Positions 1 through 7,798 of a stretch of DNA of 64,000 nucleotides are shown here, piece after piece. Source of the DNA: Oscillospiraceae bacterium (GTDB lineage Bacteria > Bacillota > Clostridia > Oscillospirales > Oscillospiraceae); assembly GCA_015067635.1 (NCBI GenBank), contig SVMA01000002.1:1-64000 (forward strand), read 5' to 3'. The notes beneath the pieces were generated by a model. It was not told where the DNA came from and ran no database searches. It saw only the letters and a program-made list of their open reading frames with translations. Every line of letters begins with the position of its first letter. The first letter of the stretch is position 1. The position numbers were made by a program, and so were the translations under genes.

Positions 1-97
1 CGTTAAACCCATGTGCGAAAAGTGTAAGATCATCAAGCGCAAGGGTCGCGTAATGGTAATTTGCGAAAACCCCAAGCATAAGCAGAGACAAGGCTAA
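1..97 (+). CDS. rpmJ: 50S ribosomal protein L36, 5' end cut off by the window
   Basis: The reading frame enters the window at base 2 and gives about 31 C-terminal residues beginning [11 protein letters not shown] and ending in a TAA, followed directly by a second in-frame TAG. The spacing of two Cys pairs and a His (C..C, then C..H) is the zinc-binding signature of L36, a 37-residue protein of the large subunit. Only about six N-terminal residues are missing. It lies 19 bases upstream of rpsM, as expected for the distal part of the spc/alpha operon. Confidence 0.93.
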   Translation, partial: VKPMCEKCKIIKRKGRVMVICENPKHKQRQG

Positions 98-116
98 TAG
101 GAGGTGCTGACAAAAT

Positions 117-485
117 ATGGCACGTATATCTGGTATTGACCTTCCCCGCGATAAGCGGATCGAAGTTGCACTGACTTATATCTATGGCATCGGCCCCGCC
201 CGTGCCGCCAAGGTTCTGGAAAAGACCGGTATCAATGCAGATACCCGCGTGAAGGACCTGACTGAAGAGCAGGAAGCTCAGCTGCGTGAAACAATCGAAC
301 AGGGTTACACCATCGAAGGTGACCTGCGCCGTGAAACCGCTATGAACATCAAGCGGCTCAGCGAAATCGGCTGCTACCGTGGTCTGCGTCATCGCCGTGG
401 CTTGCCCGTTCGTGGCCAGCGCACCAAGACCAATGCTCGTACCCGCAAGGGTCCCAAGAAGACCATTGCAAACAAGAAGAAGTAA
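117..485 (+). CDS. rpsM: 30S ribosomal protein S13
   Basis: A full-length 122-residue S13, a head protein of the small subunit that contacts L5 and the P-site tRNA. It starts [14 protein letters not shown], has the helix-two-turns-helix middle, and carries the conserved C-terminal [23 protein letters not shown] segment ending in a Lys-rich tail. The start follows a clear AGGAGGTG site at about 99-107. It is followed after 15 bases by rpsK. Confidence 0.98.
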   Translation: MARISGIDLPRDKRIEVALTYIYGIGPARAAKVLEKTGINADTRVKDLTEEQEAQLRETIEQGYTIEGDLRRETAMNIKRLSEIGCYRGLRHRRGLPVRGQRTKTNARTRKGPKKTIANKKK

Positions 486-500
486 GGAGGGATATGTACA

Positions 501-899
501 ATGGCTAAGACTACCAAAAAAGTTGTCAAGCGTCGTCGCGAACGTAAAAACATTGAAAAAGGTGCGGCACATATCCGTTCCTCTTTCAACAACACCATGG
601 TGACCATCACCGACCTGGAAGGCAATGCTCTTTCCTGGGCTTCTTCCGGCGGTTTGGGCTTCCGTGGTTCTCGGAAATCCACTCCCTTTGCTGCACAAAC
701 TGCAGCTGAGACTGCTGCCAAGGCTGCCATTGACAACTGCGGCTTGAAGTCTGTCGAGGTCTATGTTAAGGGCCCCGGTCAGGGACGTGAGGCTGCGATC
801 CGGGCTCTGCAGTCCGCAGGTCTGGAAGTCGTTATGATTAAGGACGTCACTCCCATTCCTCACAATGGTTGCCGTCCCCCCAAGAGACGTCGCGTCTAA
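501..899 (+). CDS. rpsK: 30S ribosomal protein S11
   Basis: 132 residues, normal length for S11, a platform protein that touches 16S rRNA near the mRNA exit. Residues such as [14 protein letters not shown] and the C-terminal [18 protein letters not shown] are the conserved S11 core and tail. An AGGAGG site precedes the ATG. It is co-transcribed with rpsM, rpsD, rpoA and rplQ, with short gaps throughout. Confidence 0.98.
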   Translation: MAKTTKKVVKRRRERKNIEKGAAHIRSSFNNTMVTITDLEGNALSWASSGGLGFRGSRKSTPFAAQTAAETAAKAAIDNCGLKSVEVYVKGPGQGREAAIRALQSAGLEVVMIKDVTPIPHNGCRPPKRRRV

Positions 900-923
900 T
901 AAGCATAGGAGGAATTTTGCGTT

Positions 924-1520
924 ATGGCTAAGAATATGCAGCCCGTGTTGAAGCGTTGCAGAACGCTGGGCGTTTCTCCTGCCGCAATGGGTTATTCTAA
1001 GACTTCCAACAAGAATCCCGGCGGTCAGAGAAGAGCGAAGAAGTCTGAGTATGCAACTCAGATGACCGAAAAGCAGAAGGTTAAATTTGTTTATGGTATT
1101 CAGGAAAAGCAGTTCCGGAACTACTATGACAAGGCCGCTCGTATGGAAGGCAACACCGGTGAAGAGTTGCTGACCTTCGTAGAGCGTAGATTGGACAATG
1201 TTGTTTATCGTCTGGGCTTTGCCAATTCCCGTCGTCAGGCACGCCAGCTGGTGAACCATGGTCACTTCACCGTTAACGGCAGCCGCGTAAACATCCCCAG
1301 CTACCTGATTAAGGTTGGCGATGTGATCGCAGTCTCCGAGAAGAGCGCTTCCAACAACTTCTTCAAGAAGTTGAAGGAGGACGATGCATTTGTTGCTGCT
1401 CCCAAGTGGCTGGATCGTGATAAGAACACTCTCCAGGGCAAGGTCGTTGCAATGCCTACTCAGGCAGACATTGACTTCGATATCGCAGTGCACCTGATCG
1501 TCGAGTTCTACTCCAAGTAA
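924..1520 (+). CDS. rpsD: 30S ribosomal protein S4
   Basis: 198 residues with the N-terminal S4 region and the S4 RNA-binding fold (RLDNVVYRLGFANSRRQARQLVNHGHF) near residues 90-155. S4 nucleates 16S rRNA folding and in several bacteria represses its own operon. Here rpsD sits inside the alpha operon, before rpoA, the usual Clostridia arrangement. The 79-base gap to rpoA contains two hairpins, annotated separately. Confidence 0.98.
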   Translation: MAKNMQPVLKRCRTLGVSPAAMGYSKTSNKNPGGQRRAKKSEYATQMTEKQKVKFVYGIQEKQFRNYYDKAARMEGNTGEELLTFVERRLDNVVYRLGFANSRRQARQLVNHGHFTVNGSRVNIPSYLIKVGDVIAVSEKSASNNFFKKLKEDDAFVAAPKWLDRDKNTLQGKVVAMPTQADIDFDIAVHLIVEFYSK

Positions 1521-1580
1521 TCGACCTCCTGGTGGTCGTATTGTCAAATTGTGGGGTGCATTCTACACCCCATACAATTG
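1521..1580 (+). promoter_or_regulatory. Stem-loops between rpsD and rpoA
   Basis: Two short hairpins lie in this gap: CGACC/GGTCG near 1522-1538, and GGGGTG (1553-1558) with CACCCC (1566-1571), the latter extended by TTGT/ACAA flanks. There is no U-run, so they are not typical terminators. They may be processing or S4-control structures; that role is inference. Confidence 0.4.
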
Positions 1581-1599
1581 AGAAGGAGGGTAATTATTC

Positions 1600-2559
1600 A
1601 TGGTTGAAATCGAAAAGCCTCGCATCACCTGTCTGGATGATGTTGAAGACGTCTCCTATGGTAAGTATATTGTAGAGCCGCTGGAGCGTGGCTACGGCAT
1701 GACTCTGGGCAACTCTTTGCGCCGGATTCTGCTGAGCAGCCTTCCCGGCTATGCCGCTACATCTGTTAAGATTGCAGGCGTACAGCATGAGTTTTCCACT
1801 GTTCCCGGAGTTACCGAGGATGTAACGGAGATCGTGCTGAACGTGAAGCGGATGATCGTTAAGCTTTACAGCCAAGGCATCAAGACCGTATATATCGATG
1901 CAGTCGGTCCCTGTGAGGTCACTGCAGGCGATATTAATGCGGACGGTGAGGTCGAGATTCTGAACCCCGAGTTGCATATCTGCACACTGGGTGAAGGCGC
2001 CACTTTTAATATGGAAATCACATTGTCTCAGGGTCGTGGTTATGTTTCCTCTGATCGGAACAAGACTGCGCAAACTGTGATCGGTGTCATTCCCATTGAC
2101 TCCATCTATTCTCCTGTTAAAAAGGTGAATTATTCGGTGGAGCCCACTCGAGTCGGTGACAAGACCGACTTCGACAAGCTGACCCTTGAGGTCTGGACAG
2201 ATTCTACCATTTCTGCCAAGGACGCTGTTTCTTTGGGCGCAAAGATCCTGTCTGATCACCTGACCGTGTTCACAAACCTGTCCGACGCTGTCGGCACCGG
2301 TTCTACGGTCGTTGAGAAGAGCACGGACCGTCCCGATGCAAAGCTGTCCATGACCATTGATGAGCTGGATCTGTCAGTCCGGAGCTTCAACTGTCTGAAG
2401 CGTGCCAACATCAATACCGTTGCGGACTTGATCAACAAGACCGGTGAGGATATGATGAAGGTTCGTAATATGGGCAAGAAGTCCCTGGACGAGGTTCAGA
2501 AGAAGCTGGAAATGATGGGCTTGTCCCTGGCCAGCGAAGATTCTGGCAGCAACAACTAA
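1600..2559 (+). CDS. rpoA: DNA-directed RNA polymerase subunit alpha
   Basis: 319 residues. The N-terminal dimerisation domain includes [21 protein letters not shown], and the C-terminal domain starts near residue 245 with [16 protein letters not shown], followed by the paired helix-hairpin-helix contact surface for UP elements and activators. Length and domain order are normal. A GAAGGAGG site lies upstream of the ATG. The gene is flanked by rpsD and rplQ as in most Firmicutes. Confidence 0.98.
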   Translation: MVEIEKPRITCLDDVEDVSYGKYIVEPLERGYGMTLGNSLRRILLSSLPGYAATSVKIAGVQHEFSTVPGVTEDVTEIVLNVKRMIVKLYSQGIKTVYIDAVGPCEVTAGDINADGEVEILNPELHICTLGEGATFNMEITLSQGRGYVSSDRNKTAQTVIGVIPIDSIYSPVKKVNYSVEPTRVGDKTDFDKLTLEVWTDSTISAKDAVSLGAKILSDHLTVFTNLSDAVGTGSTVVEKSTDRPDAKLSMTIDELDLSVRSFNCLKRANINTVADLINKTGEDMMKVRNMGKKSLDEVQKKLEMMGLSLASEDSGSNN

Positions 2560-2588
2560 GTCAACCTTTCAAAAAGGAGGAAAAGTTT

Positions 2589-2930
2589 ATGTTCGGAACT
2601 CGTAAGCTGGGTAAGACCAGCACACAGAGAAAAGCTCTGTTGCGTCAGCTGGTGACCGATCTGCTGGAGAACGGCAAGATCGAGACCACCTTCTACCGCG
2701 CAAAGGAAGTTCAGCCTGTTGTGGAGAAGATGATCACCCTGGGCAAGAAGGGCGGTCTGAGCAACTATCGCCGCGCCTTGGCTTTCATCACCAAGGAGGA
2801 TGTGGCAAACAAGCTGTTCAAGGAGACTGCTCCCAAGTACGCAGAACGCAACGGTGGTTACACCCGCGTGACCCGTACCGGCGCCCGTCGTGGCGACGCT
2901 GCTGAGATGGCAATTATTGAGCTTGTCTAA
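2589..2930 (+). CDS. rplQ: 50S ribosomal protein L17
   Basis: 113 residues, full length. It contains the conserved N-terminal [19 protein letters not shown] and the C-terminal [23 protein letters not shown]17 lies near the peptide exit tunnel. It is preceded by AAAAAGGAGG and is the last gene of the ribosomal operon, with a strong intrinsic terminator starting about 10 bases after its stop codon. Confidence 0.98.
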   Translation: MFGTRKLGKTSTQRKALLRQLVTDLLENGKIETTFYRAKEVQPVVEKMITLGKKGGLSNYRRALAFITKEDVANKLFKETAPKYAERNGGYTRVTRTGARRGDAAEMAIIELV

Positions 2931-2940
2931 TGCATATAGA

Positions 2941-2970
2941 AAGAGCGTGCTGAAAAGCACGCTCTTTTTG
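2941..2970 (+). terminator. Intrinsic terminator of the ribosomal/rpoA operon
   Basis: AAGAGCGTGCT (2941-2951) pairs perfectly with AGCACGCTCTT (2956-2966) around a GAAA loop and is followed by a T-run. It sits between rplQ and the convergent esterase gene and may serve both strands, since the A-rich bases upstream give a U-run on the minus strand. Confidence 0.9.
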
Positions 2971-2974
2971 TATA

Positions 2975-4105
2975 TTACCAATCGAAATTTAAGGGGACAT
3001 CCGGATACGGATTGACCTGTAAGTGCTCCGCCAATGGCCGTCCGGCTCTTATATTTTCAATGAAATCAAGGAATTCGGTGTAATCCGGCAATTTGTGCCG
3101 GTGGAAGCCGGGACGGAACCATGCGCCGGCATGATCTTCACAGCCTAAGTATTTGTAGCACGCCTTCACTGCGGCAAAATTCTGCCAGGCACCGATGGGA
3201 TTGATCCAGTAGTCCTGCATGCCCTCGCATTGCAGGTAATAGCGCGGAGCAATGAGCGCACCGAAATAGTGCATATCGTAGGGGAGGTTTTCCACACAGT
3301 TGCGATAGGCAGATAACTTTTCACCCATCCAGGAGGGAACATTGTTCAACATGTCGTTCAGCGTTTCTGTCCGGCGGGGGACAGTATCCTGCTGGGGAAC
3401 TTCGCAACGATGGGAGACCGCACCGTGACAGCCACTGTTGTTGGGACATACATATTTGAAGCGTTCGTCTACGGTGGCTGCCAGCATAACGGTTTTGCCA
3501 CCGCGGGAATGACCGGTAATTGCCACCTCTGTTTCATCTACGAAAGGCAGCTGCTCAAATACATCCATACAGACCTGATAAGCCCATGCCCAGGCGGAGA
3601 TGTCAGAATAATCGCCATCATAGACACTGCGAATGCCAAAATCCGTCTTTTCATATAGGTCAGTCGCAATTTCCAACCGATTGAACTTGGCGGCAATGAA
3701 GCCGCGACGATTTGCTTCGGCAGCCACATCGGATTCCATGTTGCCGTAACAACCGTCACCGGTAAGGATGACAGGGAATTTTTCGTTTTCCTGCGTGGGT
3801 GCGTCCAAATCCTCGGGGCTGATACCTTCAACATGCGGTACGTACAGCTCCAAATTGAAGGATACCTGTTTCTCCTTTGTACCGGCATAAATGCGATACC
3901 AGCAGGAGGTCACAACTCTGCGAAAACCGTTGAGGGGAACAATCCGCAGATATTCGGGTCTGGGAGGCATTCCGCCGTATTCGATATCCACAATCTCCCG
4001 ACAGATAGCGTCCCGGTGTTTAAGCCACTCCTCAGGGCTCATGCGTGTGCCGTCAGGTTTTTGGAAGGGATCGGGCATTTTGCCGTGAAAGATTACTTGA
4101 CGCAT
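2975..4105 (-). CDS. Alpha/beta hydrolase, CE15 (glucuronoyl esterase)-like
   Basis: 376 residues with no signal peptide, so probably cytoplasmic. The nucleophile elbow is GHSRGGK, near two-thirds of the length; a Ser followed by Arg and then GK is the signature of the glucuronoyl-esterase-like alpha/beta hydrolases rather than a plain lipase. A C-terminal region with GFHRH gives a plausible catalytic His. CE15 enzymes cleave esters of glucuronic acid in plant xylan, but intracellular relatives of unknown substrate exist, so substrate is not assigned. An AGGAG site precedes the ATG. Its neighbour is a leftward AAC(3)-family gene. Confidence 0.65.
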   Translation of the reverse strand: MRQVIFHGKMPDPFQKPDGTRMSPEEWLKHRDAICREIVDIEYGGMPPRPEYLRIVPLNGFRRVVTSCWYRIYAGTKEKQVSFNLELYVPHVEGISPEDLDAPTQENEKFPVILTGDGCYGNMESDVAAEANRRGFIAAKFNRLEIATDLYEKTDFGIRSVYDGDYSDISAWAWAYQVCMDVFEQLPFVDETEVAITGHSRGGKTVMLAATVDERFKYVCPNNSGCHGAVSHRCEVPQQDTVPRRTETLNDMLNNVPSWMGEKLSAYRNCVENLPYDMHYFGALIAPRYYLQCEGMQDYWINPIGAWQNFAAVKACYKYLGCEDHAGAWFRPGFHRHKLPDYTEFLDFIENIRAGRPLAEHLQVNPYPDVPLNFDW

Positions 4106-4169
4106 TGTAAAAACTCCTTTTTTGTCGTGACATTATCATAAATGTAAAACAGGGGAAAGTCAATGTATT

Positions 4170-4922
4170 TCAAGGCTTCCAAAAGAAATCCGGTTGCTCT
4201 TTCATGAGCTTTGCAATGATGGGATAGGTTTTACGGCAATCCAGCAAAATACAATCCGCGTTGCCAATTTTTCCGGTTTTCGTAGAGGGCTCTGCCAGCA
4301 CAGCTGTCATGGCTTTGTCGAAGAGCAAGCTGGAATCACCGGACTCCAGATAAACGGGATTGTCAACAACCTCTCCTGTGGGCAGGACAATTTTGCAATC
4401 CGCCCACGGCTGATAAAAGGAGGGAGGTGTTTGCCCGTCTTCCCATTCTTCAATGGCATGGAAGAATGTGCAGGAAGCAAGTGTAACACCCATAAGAAGC
4501 ACTTTGCCGCCCCAGTCGTACAGTTTGCCGTAACAGCCGTTACGCGGACAAAGGGAGCTCTGTGGCAGCGGTGTTTCCACAAAAGACGCGGCATTTTTTC
4601 CGTAGGCACAGACAGAATGGGTGGGATGCAGGGAACGAACAACGCCCTTGCGCTTGCGAAACAGCTCCGGCAACAGACCCAGGGTAGACCGGCTTGTGTC
4701 GGGATAATAGGTGTACTTTCCATCCACCACATCACCCCAGGTGTGGGAAGGGAAGGAGACAAGCCCGTCCTTGCCCAAGTAATCGCAAAAAACGTCCAGA
4801 ACAGTGTCGGCACCGCCTTCTGTTTCGCCAATCTTTTTCATGGAGGAATGAATGGTGATGACATCCGTAGGCAGGATGCCCAGTTTTTGCACGTCATCAA
4901 GCAGACGAATGTATGTATTCAT
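4170..4922 (-). CDS. AAC(3)-family N-acetyltransferase
   Basis: 250 residues, slightly short of the usual 260-280 for the Antibiotic_NAT family. Family features seen are VITIHSSMKKIGETEGGADTV near the N-terminus, VSFPSHTWG, and LHPTHSVCAYGKNA in the middle. Resistance members acetylate the 3-amino group of 2-deoxystreptamine aminoglycosides using acetyl-CoA. Many chromosomal gut homologues have no shown resistance role (some act on other amines), so an antibiotic substrate should not be assumed. It reads in the same direction as the esterase 64 bases downstream. Confidence 0.72.
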   Translation of the reverse strand: MNTYIRLLDDVQKLGILPTDVITIHSSMKKIGETEGGADTVLDVFCDYLGKDGLVSFPSHTWGDVVDGKYTYYPDTSRSTLGLLPELFRKRKGVVRSLHPTHSVCAYGKNAASFVETPLPQSSLCPRNGCYGKLYDWGGKVLLMGVTLASCTFFHAIEEWEDGQTPPSFYQPWADCKIVLPTGEVVDNPVYLESGDSSLLFDKAMTAVLAEPSTKTGKIGNADCILLDCRKTYPIIAKLMKEQPDFFWKP

Positions 4923-5000
4923 AATTTGCTCCGCATTTTCATGTTTTTGTCATTATAGTGCATAAAAAGGGGAAAAGCAAGAGGAAAGGCTGCTATCTCG

Positions 5001-5054
5001 AATCCGTATCTGCTAAGAAAAAATCAACCATCCCGGATGGGATGACTAATTATA
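5001..5054. repeat. First copy of a duplicated terminator-like sequence
   Basis: A 50-base stretch starting AATCCGTATC and containing a CATCCC/GGGATG hairpin is repeated with few changes at 5229-5283, where it forms the tRNA-Thr terminator. The 175 bases between the copies (about 5055-5228) hold no convincing gene; they consist of GC-rich short inverted repeats such as GGCGCTTCGCC-like and ACTGGCTTCGCCAGT hairpins, typical of dispersed intergenic repeats. Confidence 0.55.
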
Positions 5055-5241
5055 TATGGCGGTTGCCTTCGGCAGCAGATGTAGCTATCCTGTTGCGGTG
5101 CCCGGCAGGCGCTTCGCCTGTCAAAGCAGGCTTGCGCCTTGCCGACCGCTGCCACTCGCTCGGGGTACTTTATCTGCCGCAGGCGGCGCTTCCCTCGCTC
5201 CCCAGATTCTCACTGGCTTCGCCAGTCCAAATCCGTATCCG

Positions 5242-5283
5242 CTAAGAAAAAATCAGCCATCCCGGATGGGATGACTGATTTTT
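5242..5283 (-). terminator. Original tRNA-Thr terminator, now separated from the gene
   Basis: AAAAAATCAGCCATCCC and GGGATGACTGATTTTTT form a long stem around a GGAT loop, with A/T runs on both sides, so it can stop transcription in either direction. It directly abuts the left 45-bp repeat. Before integration it would have followed the tRNA-Thr gene; integration moved it 9 kb from the restored gene. Confidence 0.75.
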
Positions 5284-5328
5284 TGGAGCTGCTAGCCAGA
5301 TTTGAACTGGCGACCTCATCCTTACCAA
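5284..5328. repeat. attL: 45-bp direct repeat, chromosomal 3' half of tRNA-Thr
   Basis: Identical base for base to 14283-14327, from the CCA complement through the T-arm and variable loop to the anticodon region. The identity breaks at TTACCAA, followed by TGGGA here and by GGATG at the right end. The adjoining terminator shows that this copy is the old chromosomal 3' half. Confidence 0.9.
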
Positions 5329-5425
5329 TGGGATTTTTGCCGTGTTGAGCCGTGATATGCGGTTGTGAAAAGTGTTGAATTGCAACGGTTTTTCCGCTTT
5401 CCCGTTTTGTATCGTGGTAAAAGTT

Positions 5426-5465
5426 TGGCGACCGTTTTATAACTTGGGTCGCCATTTGGTCGCCA
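5426..5465. promoter_or_regulatory. Probable left arm-type integrase sites
   Basis: The octamer GGTCGCCA occurs at 5447-5454 and 5458-5465 as direct copies 11 bases apart, and inverted at 5426-5433. The same octamer, again 11 bases apart, occurs at the right end (14194 and 14205). Paired sites at both ends of an element with a lambda-type integrase are what arm-binding sites look like; the role is inferred. Confidence 0.5.
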
Positions 5466-5467
5466 AA

Positions 5468-5635
5468 CTACTCGCCATCTGTATCCTTCTCTTCGTCAAG
5501 CATTGCTCGAAATTTTTCTGGGTTTTGCTTCACCCAGTTTCTTACTATTGCCTCCCACACCAAATCTTTCTGTTGCTGAGTTAACTCCGGCTTGCTGATG
5601 ATCTCACCAGTGTGGCGGTCAATTACAATTGGCAT
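5468..5635 (-). CDS. Small hypothetical protein of the element
   Basis: 55 residues starting MPIVIDRHTGEII; the start is chosen because GGAGGTG (complement of 5641-5647) lies just upstream, whereas the longer reading has no site. The protein is hydrophilic and helical, ends in an acidic tail (DEEKDTDGE), and has no membrane segment. It is the last gene of a leftward set of four small genes. No family recognised. Confidence 0.6.
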   Translation of the reverse strand: MPIVIDRHTGEIISKPELTQQQKDLVWEAIVRNWVKQNPEKFRAMLDEEKDTDGE

Positions 5636-5809
5636 ATTTTCACCTCCCTCATGATTTCTCAGCAAGAAATATTCCCAGTACGGCGGGGGGAGGTCAGAGC
5701 CGGGATCGGGGCGGGTCTCCCTCCCCTACATAGGCAGAATGCTACTAATTGCAACTATGAAAATACCAGGAGCCGCCACACTCTGATCGGGAAGTGTGGC
5801 GGGTAGGTT

Positions 5810-6103
5810 CTATATGTCGTTGTATCCATCCATGTAATCTGACTGCCACAGATCCGCCACGGCCTGCACCGTATCGGGATGTTTGGATATGTCCATACCA
5901 AAGGCTTTGATTACTAGGGCCGGAAAAAAGTCGGCGGGGTGTGCGCACTTGCCCTGCTGGGCATCCTTCTGCCCCAGCTCATTGAGCATTTTACAAACCT
6001 TTTCGATGTGTTCCGCAATCTGCAAAACCAAATCAGCGGGCTTGTGTCCGTGCTCCTGTTCATAGGCTTCCGCCCATTTGGTGACCGTGGGTGATAATGT
6101 CAT
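5810..6103 (-). CDS. Hypothetical protein of the element
   Basis: 97 residues from an ATG that overlaps the upstream stop as ATGA, with GAGGT nine bases before it. A start nine bases earlier (6112) is also open. The sequence has a heptad-like helical middle (IAEHIEKVCKMLNELGQ) and no Cys clusters or membrane segments. The ATGA overlap implies translational coupling to the gene ending at 6100. Function unknown. Confidence 0.6.
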   Translation of the reverse strand: MTLSPTVTKWAEAYEQEHGHKPADLVLQIAEHIEKVCKMLNELGQKDAQQGKCAHPADFFPALVIKAFGMDISKHPDTVQAVADLWQSDYMDGYNDI

Positions 6104-6405
6104 TCCGGGCATACCTCGCTATCAGGGGTGGCGGGTGCTTCTCCTGTGGCGGTCCAGAGCTGGCACAGATCTATTTCCGCCACCCGCTTGGGCTTGATGG
6201 GTTCTACACTGAAAACCTTGTAACCGGCCTTCTCATACTGGCTCTTAATGGCATCCGCCACATTGTGGCCGATAAGCCCCATGGCATCCAGCCATTGACG
6301 ATCCGCCACGTGGATCTGCTCTTGAGGAGTGCGGGGCTTCGGCTCCCTAATATCCACGAACTGAACCCGGTAGCCGGTAAGGACAAGCTGCTTTCTGCAT
6401 TTCAT
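6100..6405 (-). CDS. Hypothetical protein of the element
   Basis: 101 residues, ATG preceded by CTGGAGGTAA, a good ribosome site. Mixed alpha/beta composition, no catalytic motif that I recognise. It contains a segment around GHNVADAIKSQYEKAGYKVFSVEPI that resembles small accessory proteins of Firmicute phages, but no family is assigned. Coupled to the next gene by a stop/start overlap. Confidence 0.6.
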   Translation of the reverse strand: MKCRKQLVLTGYRVQFVDIREPKPRTPQEQIHVADRQWLDAMGLIGHNVADAIKSQYEKAGYKVFSVEPIKPKRVAEIDLCQLWTATGEAPATPDSEVCPE

Positions 6406-6529
6406 TGGTTGATTACCTCCAGTTAGTTATTGACAGGAGGGAACAGGCGTGATAGATTATTCCTGTCCCCTCCGGGGTGACATAGGCTCTTGCGCTCTTG
6501 CTTTCCACGGCTTGCGCAAGGGTCTTTCT

Positions 6530-6835
6530 TTATGCGCTGATGGGCTGAACCTGAGAGACTCCGAAGTAGCAAGTAATCCGGGTGCCGTTCTTGGTGGCGG
6601 GGTCGCTGAGGATTGCCTTATACAGAGCCTTGCTCTCGTGGATCACCTCGTAACCCAGATCCCGCCAGCCTGCCCAAGTGTGGGTTTCCTCGTTGATACC
6701 GGCTGCGGCCTTGGCTGCGTTGTGAGCCTTGGCGTTGGCCCATGCCATCCGGAGAGCCACGGCGAAGGACTGGACGCCTTTGCGGAAGATCCGCCACGCT
6801 GCGCTCATGATGCTGCTGAGATTATACTGTTTCAT
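6530..6835 (-). CDS. Hypothetical phage-type protein, first gene of the leftward accessory operon
   Basis: 101 residues, with GGAGGTAA upstream of the ATG. The N-terminal half (MKQYNLSSIMSAAWRIFRKG followed by an Ala-rich helix with AWANAKAHNAAKAA) is a pattern I associate with small proteins from clostridial prophages; no function is known to me. Its promoter (TTGATA, 17 bases, TATTAT on the minus strand) contains the first RHH operator, so the operon is probably repressed by the divergent RHH protein. Confidence 0.65.
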   Translation of the reverse strand: MKQYNLSSIMSAAWRIFRKGVQSFAVALRMAWANAKAHNAAKAAAGINEETHTWAGWRDLGYEVIHESKALYKAILSDPATKNGTRITCYFGVSQVQPISA

Positions 6836-6953
6836 GGTGTTACCTCCTGTAATGTGGTTGCCGTCTCTCCGTGCTGCCTCCGCTCCTTTGTGTTTGTTGT
6901 AGGGCTTACAACAGGCGGTGTTGAAATTGGGCTGCCCTGTTCTTCATGTCTAA

Positions 6954-7060
6954 ATAATACCATATATTGCGCAATATATCAAGATGGGATATTGCACAAT
7001 ATATTGCGTAATATTTTGTCTATTTTGTATATTGCGCAATATTGATTTTTGCGGTATACT
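6954..7060. promoter_or_regulatory. Bidirectional promoter region with four palindromic operators
   Basis: Four copies of ATATTGCGCAATAT or close variants lie at 6962-6979 (an 18-bp perfect palindrome), 6989-7002, 7001-7014 and 7029-7042. The leftward promoter is TTGATA (complement of 6977-6982), 17 bases, TATTAT (complement of 6954-6959), and its spacer holds operator 1. The rightward promoter is TTGCGC (7033-7038), 16 bases, TATACT (7055-7060), and its -35 overlaps operator 4. The likely ligand is the ribbon-helix-helix protein encoded at 7132. An iteron origin is an alternative reading. Confidence 0.7.
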
Positions 7061-7131
7061 ACAGGTACGGTGGAGAAGGATGTGCCATTTCCTGGCCACC
7101 CCCACACTTTAAACAAACGGAGGCATTACAA

Positions 7132-7317
7132 ATGGCTGGAAATTCTGAATACAGAAACAAATGGATTGCAGAAAAACTAGATCGCGTTAACCTAACTATG
7201 ACAAAAGGCAAAAAAGAAGTTATCCAAACCCACGCTGCCACTATTGGCATGAGTGTAAACGCATATATCAATGCAGCCATTGACGAAAAGATTGAGCGGG
7301 ACAGCGCCATAAAATAA
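7132..7317 (+). CDS. Ribbon-helix-helix (Arc/CopG-like) DNA-binding protein
   Basis: 61 residues from an ATG with CGGAGG seven bases upstream; the longer in-frame reading from 7042 lacks a ribosome site. The order strand-helix-helix is visible: VNLTMTKGKKEVIQTHAATI then SVNAYINAAIDEKIERD. RHH dimers or tetramers insert the strand into palindromic operators, and an array of four palindromes lies immediately upstream. It probably autoregulates and represses the divergent operon. A hairpin (CTCCCG/CGGGAG, 7319-7340) follows the gene. Confidence 0.75.
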   Translation: MAGNSEYRNKWIAEKLDRVNLTMTKGKKEVIQTHAATIGMSVNAYINAAIDEKIERDSAIK

Positions 7318-7341
7318 ACTCCCGTCACGATAGCGGGAGCA

Positions 7342-7370
7342 TTGACAAACCATCACCAGGTATGTATACT
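7342..7370 (+). promoter_or_regulatory. Promoter of the PBECR-like nuclease gene
   Basis: TTGACA at 7342-7347, a 17-base spacer and TATACT at 7365-7370. It follows the hairpin after the RHH gene, so the nuclease gene can be expressed independently of that gene. Confidence 0.75.
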
Positions 7371-7404
7371 GGACTAACACGATCAAAACAGAGGTACAGA
7401 GAGA

Positions 7405-7767
7405 ATGACACAAGAAGTAGGCAAGGTATCGGCCAGAGTGATCTCGCTGCTCGGGTCATCCTTGCAGGTGGATCAACCGATTTATTTAGGCCCTAGTAAC
7501 ATAGCCCACATGCAGAGCCGCCACCCGGCGGATTTCGTCAAATACGGACAGTACATTCCACAAATCCTTGCCCAACCGGATTATGTAGGCGAGAATCCTA
7601 GCGATGGTTCAATCGAGTATGTGAAGGATTTTCAGGTCAACGGTGAATTCGTGAAGGTAGCTGTCCGGCTCTCTGGTGGCGGGACTCTGTACGCCAGATC
7701 TCTGTATGTTCTTAACCCCTCCCGGGTAAATAACTTTATCCAGAAGGGTACGCTAAAAAAGGTTTGA
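7405..7767 (+). CDS. PBECR-type (phage Barnase/EndoU/ColicinE5-D/RelE-like) nuclease domain protein
   Basis: 120 residues. The region from about 32 on has the pattern of the compact phage RNase-like PBECR fold: HMQSRHPADFVKYGQYIPQI, then DYVGENPSDGSIEYVKDF, then VKVAVRLSGGGTLYARSLYVL and a final NNFIQKGTLKKV. The conserved His-Arg-His and a late Tyr/Arg would be candidate active-site residues. In phages these domains are usually C-terminal parts of larger structural proteins; a free-standing version with its own promoter is less usual and looks like a small toxin or accessory nuclease. Family call is from pattern memory; activity is inferred. Confidence 0.6.
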   Translation: MTQEVGKVSARVISLLGSSLQVDQPIYLGPSNIAHMQSRHPADFVKYGQYIPQILAQPDYVGENPSDGSIEYVKDFQVNGEFVKVAVRLSGGGTLYARSLYVLNPSRVNNFIQKGTLKKV

Positions 7768-7792
7768 CAAATTCCGACATAGCGTCTATAAT
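7764..7792 (+). promoter_or_regulatory. Near-consensus promoter for the structured RNA
   Basis: TTGACA (7764-7769), exactly 17 bases, TATAAT (7787-7792). This is the best sigma-A consensus in the element, yet no open reading frame with a ribosome site follows it; only the hairpin-rich RNA and its terminator do. Confidence 0.85.
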
Positions 7793-7798
7793 ATACTT

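Noticed and set aside
33..1547. 504-codon minus-strand frame across the ribosomal genes
   Set aside because: Shadow of rpsM, rpsK and rpsD, which are certain.
4170..4922. Proven aminoglycoside resistance gene
   Set aside because: Only the family is supported; chromosomal AAC(3)-family genes often have no resistance role, and the neighbourhood is not a resistance island.
6954..7060. Palindromic repeats considered as a CRISPR or attachment site
   Set aside because: Too short and too close together for CRISPR; att sites are already defined at the tRNA. Operators fit better.
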